DNA of 64,000 nucleotides from Skermanella rosea (GCF_016806835.2 NZ_CP086113.1:186001-250000), one strand, 5' to 3'. Counted from the first letter of the stretch, positions 26,948-35,155 are shown. Program-made: numbers and translations. The notes: generated by a model not told the origin, from the sequence alone.

Positions 26948-26973
26948 CCCCCGCCGATCCCGGCGGGGGTTTT
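26948..26973 (+). terminator. Rho-independent terminator after ardC
   Basis: The stem CCCCCGCC/GGCGGGGG (8 bp, loop GATCCC) is followed by TTTT. It sits between the ardC stop (26884) and the parB start (26997). Confidence 0.85.
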
Positions 26974-26996
26974 CGCTTTCCGGAGGATCACGACCG

Positions 26997-28376
26997 ATGC
27001 CAGACTTCCCGCTCAGCATGCTCCGCCACAGCCCGCGCAACATGCGCTCCGTCGGCAAGGACGACGGCCTGGACGAGCTCGCCGCCTCAATGCGCGAGCG
27101 CGTCGCCCGCGGCCAGCCGCCGCTGATCCAGAGTCTGCGCGGCTGCCGGATCAGCCCCAAGAAGATCGAGATCCACGCCGGCGGCCGCCGGCTGTCGGCC
27201 CTGCTCAGGCTCCGCCGCGAGAAGGTCATCCCGGCCTCCCTCCCGGTTCCGGTCGAACTCGACCGCCCCGAGGACGCGGTCGAGATCTCGATGGTCGAGA
27301 ACCAGATGCGGATCCCGCCGCACCCCTACGACCAGGTCGCCGGGTTCCGGAAACTGGCCGAGCAGGGACTCGACCCGGACCGGATCGCCCAGCGCTTCGG
27401 CGCCCGGGCCTTCTGGGTCCGGCAGCGCCTCGCGCTGGCCGGCCTGCACCCGGACCTGCTCGACCTGCTGAAGCGCGACGCGCTGCCGATCGCCTGCGCC
27501 CAGGCGCTGACCCTGACGGCGGACCAGGACCGGCAGCTCGACTGCTGGCGGCAGCTCCCGCCGTGGCAGCGGGACGCGTGGCAGATCCGGCGCATCCTGC
27601 GCGACGCCAGGACGCCGGTGGGCGCCGCCCTGTTCCCGATCGCCGACTACGTCGCCGCCGGCGGCGTCATCGAGCGGGACCTGTTCGACGAGCGCGACCA
27701 GGGCACCATCGGGAGCCCGGCGCTGTTCGCCGCGATGCAGCGGGCCGAGGTCGACCGGCGCATCGCGGCGCTGAAGGCCGAGGGATGGGCCGAGGTCATC
27801 GAGTGCGACCCCGGCCTCGGCTGGAGCCGTCACGCCCGCGACCTGAACCTCGAGGAGATGGCGTGCGCGGGCCAGCGGGGGCTGACCGAGGACGAGGCGG
27901 CCGAGTGCCACCGCCTCCTGGCCTTCATCCGGGAAACCCCCGATCCCGGGGATCCCGCGGAGGAGCGGGACGCCCGCCAGGCCGGGATCGACGCCGAGCG
28001 GCGGCTCGAGGCCCTGGACACGCTGGCCAAGTCCGGGGTCTACAGCCCGGAACAGCGGGCGGCCGGCGTGGTCCTGGTGCTCTACGACCCGCCCGGCAGT
28101 CTCCAGGTCCGGGAAGGCTACGCGCGCCGGGCCGACGGCCCCGCCCCGAGCGCTTGCGCGGACGCGCAGGACAGCCAGCCGGGCGATGCCGGCTCGGGGA
28201 CGCTTCCGCGCCGGGGGATCCCGCCGGGGCCGACGGTGCTCCGGAGGTCCCCGACGGAGGCAGGCCCTACGCCGCCGCGGTGCTGCAATCGCTCGCCGCC
28301 GCCAAGAGCCACGCCCTCCAGGACCTCGTCAGCGGCGATCCCGAGACGGCGGTGCGGATCGCGGTCCACCAGCTGA
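26997..28376 (+). CDS. ParB-family protein (nuclease-fold N-terminus), 3' part frameshifted
   Basis: The ParB domain occupies residues 1-115: PLSMLRHSPRNMRSVGKDDG, IEIHAGGRRLSALLRL, and the box-II-like EISMVENQMRIPPHPYDQVA. A helix-turn-helix follows (LAEQGLDPDRIAQRFGARAF then WVRQRLALAGL). Sense continues to about residue 395, then turns into P/R-rich noise. The expected continuation (GRPYAAAVLQSLAAAKSHAL) is read in another frame from about 28196, and the C-terminal part in a third frame from 28435. Two indels therefore split what should be one protein of about 660 residues. Tn4371-like elements carry a ParB of this kind. Confidence 0.8.
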   Translation: MPDFPLSMLRHSPRNMRSVGKDDGLDELAASMRERVARGQPPLIQSLRGCRISPKKIEIHAGGRRLSALLRLRREKVIPASLPVPVELDRPEDAVEISMVENQMRIPPHPYDQVAGFRKLAEQGLDPDRIAQRFGARAFWVRQRLALAGLHPDLLDLLKRDALPIACAQALTLTADQDRQLDCWRQLPPWQRDAWQIRRILRDARTPVGAALFPIADYVAAGGVIERDLFDERDQGTIGSPALFAAMQRAEVDRRIAALKAEGWAEVIECDPGLGWSRHARDLNLEEMACAGQRGLTEDEAAECHRLLAFIRETPDPGDPAEERDARQAGIDAERRLEALDTLAKSGVYSPEQRAAGVVLVLYDPPGSLQVREGYARRADGPAPSACADAQDSQPGDAGSGTLPRRGIPPGPTVLRRSPTEAGPTPPRCCNRSPPPRATPSRTSSAAIPRRRCGSRSTS

Positions 28377-28434
28377 TCGACGGCGGCTACCGGCTGAACC
28401 CGGGTCCCGCCGGAGCCGACCGCGTCGGCTGCGG

Positions 28435-29010
28435 ATGGTCGAGCACGTTTTCGCGCGGGAGAACCCGGTCCTCGACGACGGCCTCCGGGAGGTGCTGGGC
28501 CGGATCGGGCTGGCCGACACGGCGGTGGTGCCCGCCGCCCGCGACGACGCCTATGCGCGGCGTCATCCCGAGCGGTGGCGCGCCCTCCTGGACGCCCCGT
28601 ACCCGCTGGTGCTCCAGGCCTTCGCCCTGCTGGTGGCGCGCGGCGTGGGAGTCCAGGCCGGGACGATGCGCAGCCCGGAGATCTTCGCTGCAATCGCCCG
28701 GGCCGGTCGGCTGCGCATGGCGGACCGCTGGCGGCCGGACGCCAGGTTCCTGGAGGGCCTGACCAAGGCGCAACTCCACGCGATCCTGACCGGCAACGGG
28801 CTCGGCGCGCTGTCGGAGCGCTGGCGGGAGTGCCGCAAGCCCGAGCTGGTCGAACACATGGCGAAGCTGTTCGGCGGCTGTCCGCCGGTTGGCTGCGGCC
28901 CGGCGCTCCAGGCGGCGTGCCTGGACCTGATCGCCGACTGGGTGCCGGCCGGACTGGACTTCGACGTCCCCGGGCCGGACCCCGGACCCGTCCGGGAGGC
29001 GGCGGAATGA
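28435..29010 (+). pseudogene. Probable C-terminal part of the split ParB-like gene
   Basis: The 191-residue reading MVEHVFARENPVLDDGLREV to FLEGLTKAQLHAILTGNGLG and RKPELVEHMAKLFGG resembles the C-terminus of long ParB-like proteins of mobile elements, which end in two short helical repeats. No ribosome site precedes the ATG. Joining it to parB requires passing through the frame-2 segment 28196-28434. Confidence 0.55.
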
Positions 29011-29071
29011 CGACCGGCCTGGCGCCCGAAGCCCCGGCTTCCGGCCACCGCGGGAACCGGCCGCCCGTCAG

Positions 29072-29115
29072 GCCCACGGCTCTCCCGGCGCCGACGCGGC
29101 GGGAGAGCCGTGGGC
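29072..29115. terminator. 16-bp perfect hairpin
   Basis: GGCCCACGGCTCTCCC... pairs exactly with 29100-29115 across a 12-nt loop. It lies between the ParB C-terminal part and the small ORF at 29168. No T-run follows. Confidence 0.5.
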
Positions 29116-29167
29116 GGAAGCCCGGGCGGAACCCCGCCGGTCCGGCCCGGTCCAGGGAGGCCCCGCC

Positions 29168-29434
29168 ATGACGCCCCACGAGGCGGCGTACGCCGAGCTG
29201 GCCGGCTTCCTCGTCGACCTGGCCGGGCGGCTCGATCAGGAACACCACGACCTGATCTGGGATCGCCTGATCCGGATCGACCTGCGCCTCAGGGCCCTGC
29301 AGGCCGGAGAGCCTCCTCCCCGGTCCGCCGCGCGGTGGCGCCGGCGGCACCGCATCCTTCCCGGCCTGCCGGGACCCGACGGCGCGGCCCCGGCCGCCGC
29401 GAAGCCGGTCCCGGGGCACGGCTCATCCCGCTGA
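29168..29434 (+). CDS. Small hypothetical protein, 88 aa
   Basis: Start ATG with AGGGAGG 9-15 nt upstream. An N-terminal amphipathic helix (EAAYAELAGFLVDLAGRLDQ then HHDLIWDRLIRIDLRLRALQ) is followed by a disordered basic tail. No family recognised. Confidence 0.5.
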   Translation: MTPHEAAYAELAGFLVDLAGRLDQEHHDLIWDRLIRIDLRLRALQAGEPPPRSAARWRRRHRILPGLPGPDGAAPAAAKPVPGHGSSR

Positions 29435-29514
29435 AACCCTCCCTCCACGATCCCCCGCCGCGAGCACGCCCCGGCGGGACCCCACCGTATCCGCCACCAG
29501 ACAGGAGACAGGAC

Positions 29515-30012
29515 ATGCCTTGTTCGCTCACCCGCACCCAGCGCTGGATCCTGGCCGACTGCACCCGCATCGCCCTCACCGGCTGGCTCCTCACCGACCC
29601 GGCGGTCGAGCGGAAAGCCCGCCGCCTCGCGTCCACGGCCACCACCCTGTTCGGCCTTCAGTTCGGCCGCTTCGCTGACCTGGCGATCGCAGAGTTCGGT
29701 GCCGGCTACCAGCCGGGCAGCATCCTGCCCGGCGTCCGCTTCCCGCTCAGCATCGAGGAGGCCGCCGCCCTCGCCAACGACATCGAACTGGAGCTGGCGA
29801 CCGACGACCAGCTGCACGCGGCCGGCCTGATCGCCGCCCACAGCCCGTTCGCCCAGCCGGAAGTCTGCTCGCGCGACTGGCGCACCTACGTCGCCATGCT
29901 GACGGCGCTCGGCCTGTCGATCGACGACGAGACCCGCGGTTGGCGCGACCTGGTCCGCGAGCGGCTGCGCTCCTTCCGGCACGCCGTCTCCGGGGCCGAC
30001 GCGGCGGACTGA
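29515..30012 (+). CDS. Hypothetical protein, 165 aa
   Basis: ATG 29515 with AGGAGACAGGAC upstream. Mostly helical: RTQRWILADCTRIALTGWLL, then ATTLFGLQFGRFADLAIAEF and PLSIEEAAALANDIELELAT. No membrane span or catalytic motif is evident. Part of the co-directional run of small element genes. Confidence 0.6.
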   Translation: MPCSLTRTQRWILADCTRIALTGWLLTDPAVERKARRLASTATTLFGLQFGRFADLAIAEFGAGYQPGSILPGVRFPLSIEEAAALANDIELELATDDQLHAAGLIAAHSPFAQPEVCSRDWRTYVAMLTALGLSIDDETRGWRDLVRERLRSFRHAVSGADAAD

Positions 30013-30054
30013 GCCGCCGGTTCTCGCTCTCCCCCCTGCACGAGGCTTGACGCC

Positions 30055-30279
30055 ATGCACGCTTACCGTCTCTCCCACCACGCCGGGCGGATCACGGACC
30101 CGCCGGAGCCCACCCGGCGCCACACCCTCCAGCCCGGCCCCGAGCCGTCCGGCGGATCGCCGGCGACGCACGGAAGCACTCCGGCCCCCATTCCCGGAAC
30201 CGACGCCGGAATCGCTGCCGGAGGGTGCCGCCGCGCCCGGCCGAACCGGACGGCCCCGACCCGGGGGCCGGCATCATGA
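30055..30279 (+). CDS. Possible small ORF, 74 aa
   Basis: MHAYRLSHHAGRITDPPEPT and a low-complexity P/G/A-rich remainder. Its stop overlaps the next start as ATGA, which suggests coupling but could be chance at this GC content. Confidence 0.3.
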   Translation: MHAYRLSHHAGRITDPPEPTRRHTLQPGPEPSGGSPATHGSTPAPIPGTDAGIAAGGCRRARPNRTAPTRGPAS

Positions 30280-30455
30280 AACGCGTCCTGACCCTGGCGG
30301 AAAGCCTGCGCGCCCGGGCGTTCCTGGTTCGGGCGATGCCGGACGAGATCGATCCCGAGGCGCTGGCGGCACACCTGGAGGAAGCCGCGGACCGGATCGA
30401 GCAGCTCGAACTGCGGCTGGTGGCCCAGCCGACCCGCGTGCTGTGGCTGCACTGA
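30276..30455 (+). CDS. Small helical protein, 59 aa
   Basis: MKRVLTLAESLRARAFLVRA then EALAAHLEEAADRIEQLELR: an amphipathic, probably coiled-coil peptide. The start overlaps the preceding stop (ATGA). Role unknown. Confidence 0.5.
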   Translation: MKRVLTLAESLRARAFLVRAMPDEIDPEALAAHLEEAADRIEQLELRLVAQPTRVLWLH

Positions 30456-30542
30456 CCGGCTTGCCGCAGGCCGGACCGGCGCGATCCCGCGCTTCGCCCG
30501 GCGAGCCATCGCCTTCTTCAACCCGATCGTCCTGGAGTCAGC

Positions 30543-30785
30543 ATGATGAAGAACCGCCATCCCCTGCTCGCTACCGGCCGCGCCGCACGGCCGGGTTGCT
30601 ACGCCGCCCTGCCCGGCACCGGTCCGGCAGGCGCCCGCTGCTCCGGCTGCGTGCTGCTCGTGCCCGAGGGCTCGAAGTTCGTCTGCGCACAGTACCGGCG
30701 CCTGACCGGGCGCAAGGGCAAGCCGATCAGCCCCGACACCGAGGCCTGCCGGTATTTCGAACGGCGCGGGGTCTCGAGCCGCTGA
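30543..30785 (+). CDS. Small cysteine-rich protein, 80 aa
   Basis: Cysteines in CSGCVLLVPEGSKFVCAQY and TEACRYFERRG give a four-cysteine set that could bind zinc or an Fe-S cluster. Such short proteins are common in conjugative elements of this type. Two ATG codons are adjacent at the start; GGAG lies upstream. Confidence 0.6.
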   Translation: MMKNRHPLLATGRAARPGCYAALPGTGPAGARCSGCVLLVPEGSKFVCAQYRRLTGRKGKPISPDTEACRYFERRGVSSR

Positions 30786-30815
30786 TCCGGACCCCCGCGC
30801 CCGGGCTTCGCGCCG

Positions 30816-30853
30816 CCGGGGGAGAGCGGGCCCTCTCGGCCGCGCTCCCCCGG
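30816..30853. terminator. 13-bp hairpin (one mismatch) after the Cys-rich gene
   Basis: CCGGGGGAGAGCG pairs with CGCGCTCCCCCGG. Position 31 bp after the stop codon supports a 3' end role. No T-run. Confidence 0.45.
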
Positions 30854-31309
30854 ATCGCCTCGCCGACGGTTCGCGCCGCCTCCGCGGCGGCAGGCGGTGC
30901 CAGGCGCGGCGGGCCGTCCCTCTCCCCGCCGGCCTTGTCTCGGAATCCCTCGGCGCGCCCCGCTCCGCCGGTCGCGGCCGCACCCCTGCGCTCGCGACGC
31001 GGCACCGCCGAAGCCGGGCCTGTGGACCCGGCCCAGCGGGTCAGCCGCTCCCTTCAGACCGGCATCGTCCCGACAGCGGTCATCCCGGCGACACCGGGAT
31101 CCGGCAGCCGGAAGCCGGACCCCGGAGCATCCGGCGCCAGGATCGGATCAGCACGTCATCCCCGACGGCATCGACAGGGAAGGCACTCCAAAGAGCCCGG
31201 AAGGCCATCGCGGGAAGGAAGACGGTGCCGACGGGACGCCGGTCCGAGGGCTGCCGGCAGTGGCACCCCGGCCGGCACCGGCCGAGGCCCCTGCTCCGCC
31301 AGCAGCCTT
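30854..31309. other. 456 bp without a convincing gene
   Basis: ORFs here are R/P/A-rich readings without motifs. A small hairpin ATCCCGG-CGACA-CCGGGAT is at 31082-31100. The stretch lies downstream of the minus-strand ART-like gene and may hold its terminator. Confidence 0.45.
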
Positions 31310-31864
31310 TCAGGCCTTGACCCGGAACGTGCCCTTGATATTCCCGGGGTTGGCCACGGCGATCTGGATATGGGTCTGCCGCCAGAAACCCGAGGTGCGG
31401 TAGATCCGCTCCCCCTGCGGGAACAGGCCGCGAACGGTGTCATACGGAGACTCGCCGCTGTCCAGCACGAGCCTGTGCAGGTGGTTGATGACGGCGCAAT
31501 CGAGATACCGCCTGGCCTTCACGTTCTTGGGAACCGGCGATCCGGCGGTGGTCGAGGCGTCGATCAACGACGTATAGGCGACCTCGATCGCCTCGGCGCC
31601 GTCACGCGTGGTCGCGTCCAGGCAGTTGCCGAGGTCGATGACGGCGCCGACGACGAACGCCGTCCTGTAATCGCCTTTGCCGACCTTCCACTCGGCCCAC
31701 TCGCGGGCACGGATCGGGTCGGATTCCCAGAAGTAGACCCCGCCGCCCAGCCAGTCGTACCGTTCGACCGACGCGACCATGGTCTCTCCGCCCAGGATCC
31801 GCTCGCCGATCTCCCCGTCGCAGCCGTGATAGCCCAGGACGAACGACGGCTGGAGACGGCTCAT
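31310..31864 (-). CDS. ART-like (ADP-ribosyltransferase-fold) putative toxin, 184 aa
   Basis: The N-terminal FVLGYHGCDGEIGERILGGE and then DWLGGGVYFWESDPIRAREW are laid out like the ART superfamily: a His-Gly on the first strand, and an aromatic/Gly segment before an Ala-rich helix. FVVGAVIDLGNCLD and KARRYLDCAVINHLHRL follow, then IYRTSGFWRQTHIQIAVANP near the end. I know proteins of this build only as uncharacterised small genes; the catalytic residues are not certain. The start overlaps the 93-aa gene stop by 4 nt, so the two are co-translated. This fits a toxin-antitoxin or phage-defence pair carried as cargo (inference). Confidence 0.55.
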   Translation of the reverse strand: MSRLQPSFVLGYHGCDGEIGERILGGETMVASVERYDWLGGGVYFWESDPIRAREWAEWKVGKGDYRTAFVVGAVIDLGNCLDATTRDGAEAIEVAYTSLIDASTTAGSPVPKNVKARRYLDCAVINHLHRLVLDSGESPYDTVRGLFPQGERIYRTSGFWRQTHIQIAVANPGNIKGTFRVKA

Positions 31865-32142
31865 TTGCCTTTGGCGCGCCCGACCGAGCTCCGCGTCGCG
31901 ATCCGTGCCGCCGATCCCTTGAGCGTCGGCCGCCTCGACAGCACGACCGCGGCGCCCCTAGCCGCCGTGTAGAGGTATTCGGCCATCTGCTGCGGGCCCT
32001 TGCTGTACCGCTTCGTCAACGTGCCCTTCGCGGTGAGCACGCCTTCGGCCCGCAGGACATCGCGCGCCCTGCCGGGATCCCCCCCGATATTGTCCTTCAG
32101 GTTCTGGGCTGCCGCCCTGATCTTGCCGACCGCGATGCTCAT
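31861..32142 (-). CDS. Small partner of the ART-like gene (possible antitoxin), 93 aa
   Basis: Highly basic and helical: VGKIRAAAQNLKDNIGGDPG, then VLRAEGVLTAKGTLTKRYSK and a K/R/S tail. The first two helices could form a DNA-binding or toxin-binding unit. It is the upstream gene of a two-gene operon (ATGA overlap), the usual antitoxin position. ATG 32142 is preceded by GGGAGG. Confidence 0.5.
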   Translation of the reverse strand: MSIAVGKIRAAAQNLKDNIGGDPGRARDVLRAEGVLTAKGTLTKRYSKGPQQMAEYLYTAARGAAVVLSRRPTLKGSAARIATRSSVGRAKGK

Positions 32143-32417
32143 CCGCCTGCCTCCCGTTCATCGCGCATCCTACCAAGCGCGTCGGCTCGACCGCAAGAGA
32201 GGCGGCATGCATCGTCAGGTCGGCGCCGGCGCTTCGACCGCCGGCGCCGGCGTGTCGCCCGCAGGGTCGGGACGGCGCAGGAAGGGGACGGTTCCCGCCG
32301 TCCGGATCCCGCCCCCGCCGTCCGAACACGATGCCGACACAAATGGGGGCGTCCCGTTCCGCGATGGCGTCCGGGACATTGCGGTCCGGGTGACCGCCGG
32401 GAGAGCGCCGCCCCCCA

Positions 32418-32894
32418 TCACCGGCCGATCCAGACCGGCGGCAGATCGCAGGCGATCCCCTGCTTTTCCCGGCGTTGGGTCCGGCGGCATTCCTCGGCCA
32501 TCGCCCGCGCGTCGTTGAGGGCGGCGACCTGCGCCAGGAACGCGGCCCCCTGGACCGCGGCGGCGCCCTGCCGCGCCCCGTCCCAGCGCCCGACGCCGTA
32601 ACCGGCGCCGGCCAGCAGCAGGCCGGCCGCAGCCAGCATCGCCCCCGTCGCGAAACCCGACCGGCGCACGATCCGCGCCGCCTCCCGCCGGGTGGCCAGG
32701 CCCGCCGCCTCGGCGACGCGGCGGACCAGCTCGGCCTCGCCCTCCGGCGTCAGGCGCCCGGCCCCGCCCCTGGCCGCCTCCCCGGCGGTCTCCGCCGCCT
32801 CCATGACGGTGAGCAGCGCCAGGCGCAGCGGGCTGTCCTCCTCCATGCCGGCCCTGGCGCAGAAGTCCTCGACGCGCCGCGCCCCGCCGCTCAC
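32418..32894 (-). CDS. TraM-like transfer protein with one membrane segment, 158 aa
   Basis: GTG 32894 overlaps the stop of the P-loop gene (GTGA). A helical N-terminal domain reads EDSPLRLALLTVMEAAETAG and VRRVAEAAGLATRREAARIV. One transmembrane helix follows (FATGAMLAAAGLLLAGAGYG), then a periplasmic-side helix with two Cys. In RP4 the third gene of the leftward traKLM unit is a protein of about this size. The assignment rests on order and size, not on recognised residues. Confidence 0.55.
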   Translation of the reverse strand: MSGGARRVEDFCARAGMEEDSPLRLALLTVMEAAETAGEAARGGAGRLTPEGEAELVRRVAEAAGLATRREAARIVRRSGFATGAMLAAAGLLLAGAGYGVGRWDGARQGAAAVQGAAFLAQVAALNDARAMAEECRRTQRREKQGIACDLPPVWIGR

Positions 32895-33646
32895 GGCAGC
32901 CAGTCCGCCTGGGTCGTCCGCTCGCCCTCGAGGTCGCGCAGCCATTTGCGGACCATGAACGCGTAGGTCGGGTCGAGCGGCCTGCCGTCGCGCCCCTCGG
33001 CGCCGGAGGCGGCGGCGTAGAAGCCGATGCCGGCCCTGCGGACCAGATCCATGCAGGCCAACCGCTTCATCAGGATCGGCACCGCCCCGGCCCGGACCAT
33101 CGCCGCCAGGCCGGGATCGTCCAGCGTCCGCCCGAACGCGCCCGCCATCGTCCTGCCCTCCCGGATCACGCCCTCGTTCATCACCAGGAAGACCCGCCGG
33201 GGACGGAAATACCCCGCCTCCCAGATCGACAGGACGTGCTTGAGGTCCTCCTCCTCCGGCCCGAGGAAGTAGAGCGCCAGCGGCTCGATGCCGTACTCGC
33301 CGCAGAACTCGACCGGCAGCAGGTCGCGGCCGTATTCCTGGAGCACCCGGTCGCCCCCGCCGAGATCGAGGACGGCGGAGCGCCGCTCCGCGACCATCCG
33401 GTTGAGCACGCCGGACAGCCACTGCTTGACGTCGGGCAGTTCGTCGGTCTCCGGGACCAGGGCCTCCGGGAACATGCCGGCGAGCGTCCGGGAGCGCGCG
33501 TCGCCGTCGGCCACGAGGACGTCGCGGCCGCGGTCCCGCGCCCGCCACACCAGCTCGGACAGGCCGGTGGACTTGCCGCCGTACCCGCGCCCCAGCCCGA
33601 CCGCGAGCACCGGAGCGGGGGATGCCCGACCCTCATCCTTCGCCAT
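32891..33646 (-). CDS. ParA/TraL-like P-loop ATPase, 251 aa
   Basis: A deviant Walker A, VGLGRGYGGKSTGLSELVWR, near residues 17-36 is followed by DVLVADGDARSRTLAGMFPE, which carries the MinD/ParA-like switch aspartates. AVLDLGGGDRVL and VFLVMNEG follow. RP4 TraL is an ATP-binding protein of about 240 residues in the same position. It is coupled to both neighbours: TGATG with the upstream gene and GTGA with the downstream one. A role in relaxosome handling is inferred. Confidence 0.7.
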   Translation of the reverse strand: MAKDEGRASPAPVLAVGLGRGYGGKSTGLSELVWRARDRGRDVLVADGDARSRTLAGMFPEALVPETDELPDVKQWLSGVLNRMVAERRSAVLDLGGGDRVLQEYGRDLLPVEFCGEYGIEPLALYFLGPEEEDLKHVLSIWEAGYFRPRRVFLVMNEGVIREGRTMAGAFGRTLDDPGLAAMVRAGAVPILMKRLACMDLVRRAGIGFYAAASGAEGRDGRPLDPTYAFMVRKWLRDLEGERTTQADWLP

Positions 33647-34080
33647 CACGTCCTCCTTCCGGACCGTTCGTTGACCTTCGACCTGAAGCGCGCCAGCACG
33701 TCGTCGGCATCCGGACCCGGCGCCGCACGGTCCGTGACGGGGCTTTCCGGCGCCGCGACGGACGGAGGCCCGGTCCGGACGGCGTCCCGCCGGCAGGCCG
33801 GCGGGACCTCGCGCCGGGACGCGGCAACGTCCCTCCGGACGCGCCACCAGGTGTGGCGGACCGCTTCCGGGGTGAGCGGCCTTCCCTCCGGGGACAGCAG
33901 GCCGAGCCCGGCGAATCCGCCGGCCAGGGCCTGCCAGCCCGGCCGGTCCTCCCGGAACAGCGCCGCGAAGGCGTCGTGCCTGGCGTGGAGCCAGCGGTAC
34001 AGCGGCGAGCGCCGCGACGCAGACCGGGCAATTCCGGCGATGGCCTCCAGCTCCGAATCGGCCTCGGTCCTCATCGCCAC
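33646..34080 (-). CDS. TraK-like small oriT-proximal protein, 144 aa
   Basis: Starts MAMRTEADSELEAIAGIARS; a helical core follows (PLYRWLHARHDAFAALFRED, then RPLTPEAVRHTWWRVRRDVA) with strong basic character, and the tail is Pro/Ala-rich. In RP4, TraK is a basic oriT-binding protein of about 130 residues encoded first in the unit facing away from the relaxase. Position, size and charge agree; sequence identity to TraK was not recognised. Confidence 0.55.
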   Translation of the reverse strand: MAMRTEADSELEAIAGIARSASRRSPLYRWLHARHDAFAALFREDRPGWQALAGGFAGLGLLSPEGRPLTPEAVRHTWWRVRRDVAASRREVPPACRRDAVRTGPPSVAAPESPVTDRAAPGPDADDVLARFRSKVNERSGRRT

Positions 34081-34399
34081 CCCCTCGCACCGGGGCCTTC
34101 CCGCCGGCGGCCGTGGACCGTCCGTTGACCTCGCCGTTGAGGTTCCGTGGACCCTCCGTTGAGCAGGCGCGGAAGCTCCGCGGCCCGGAAAGCAGGCGGC
34201 GCCGAGGCGACCGACCGCCCAGGACCGTCGGCTCCGGTCACCGGCGGCGGAAGGCTATCGCAAGATAAAAGACGCCTCCCCACACCACCCTCCCCACCCC
34301 TTTATTTTCGCGGTTTCCGGTGTCCCCACCCCTTGGCCGATCTCCCCGGCGTGGGGTAGACTACCGCGTTACAGTAGTCTTTTCCGGGAGGGAAGTGAA
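34081..34399. other. oriT: Candidate oriT region (divergent intergenic, 319 bp)
   Basis: It lies between the traK-like and relaxase genes, where RP4-type elements keep oriT. CCGTGGACC(G/C)TCCGTTGA occurs twice in direct orientation (34111-34128 and 34145-34162, one mismatch), with ACCTC/GAGGT between. A long C-rich tract follows (34275-34312). The nick site cannot be identified by eye. Confidence 0.5.
34359..34379. promoter_or_regulatory. Palindrome GACTAC-N9-GTAGTC, site 1
   Basis: Perfect half-sites, flanked by A and T that extend the symmetry. It ends 20 bp before the relaxase start. Identical half-sites and spacing occur at 38157 and 45252, so it is probably the operator of a transfer regulator. 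Confidence 0.8.
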
Positions 34400-35155
34400 G
34401 TGGCTGGCCGGGTTCCCCTCGCCCGGACGCGGGACGGCTTCATCGAGCGGTGGCTGAAGCCCGCGCCCGGAACGGCGCCGCCGACGGGCGGACGCGTTCC
34501 CCTGCCCGGCCTCGGGAAACCTCCCGCCGTCCGGCGCGGCACCGCCCGACTGGCGGGCGGGTCCGGGTCGCCGTACCGCCGGCGCGCGACGGTGATCGTC
34601 TCCTTCCACCGGCTGCGCGGCGCGGGATACGCCAAGCTGCACGCGCACCTCCGCTACGTCGAGCGGCCCGGCGCCGGCGAGCGGGCGGTGGCGGCCGAGC
34701 TGTTCTCCGCCGGGAGCGACGGCGTCCCGGGGCATGAGAGGATCGCGGCGTGGCGGGACGACCGGCACCAGTTCCGGGTCATCCTGGCCCCGGAAGACGG
34801 CCATCGGCTCGACATGACGGCCTACACGCGCGCCTTCATGGCCGAGCTGGAGGCGGCCCTGGGCACCCGGCTCGAGTGGGTCGCCGGCATCCACGAGAAA
34901 GCGGACGCCGCCCACCCGCGGAACCGCCACGCCCACATCGTGATCCGCGGCGTCGACGACACCGGGGCGGACCTGGTGATCGGCCGGGAGTTCATCCGCC
35001 ACGGGATGCGGCGCATCGCCGAGGAGCTGGCGACCCGGCAGCTCGGCCAGATGAGCCAGCGGGAGCTGGACGCCCACCTCGCCCGGCGGGCGGAGCGCGC
35101 CGGGGAGCGGGTCCGCGCCGCCGGCCGGCGCGGGGACGGGCGCGGCCATGACTGA
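34400..35155 (+). CDS. Compact HUH relaxase (DUF3363-related), 251 aa
   Basis: GTG 34400, with GGGAGG about 9 nt upstream. Residues 60-190 carry the relaxase core: HLRYVERPG with the likely nucleophile Tyr86, HQFRVILAPEDGHRLD, and the metal-binding HUH motif HPRNRHAH (H172, H177, H179). DTGADLVIGREFIRHGMRRI follows. These match the Tn4371-type DUF3363 relaxases, but those are about 600-700 residues with a long C-terminal region; here the protein ends right after the core. It nicks oriT and leads the strand into the recipient. Its stop overlaps the VirD4 start by 8 nt. Confidence 0.8.
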   Translation: MAGRVPLARTRDGFIERWLKPAPGTAPPTGGRVPLPGLGKPPAVRRGTARLAGGSGSPYRRRATVIVSFHRLRGAGYAKLHAHLRYVERPGAGERAVAAELFSAGSDGVPGHERIAAWRDDRHQFRVILAPEDGHRLDMTAYTRAFMAELEAALGTRLEWVAGIHEKADAAHPRNRHAHIVIRGVDDTGADLVIGREFIRHGMRRIAEELATRQLGQMSQRELDAHLARRAERAGERVRAAGRRGDGRGHD

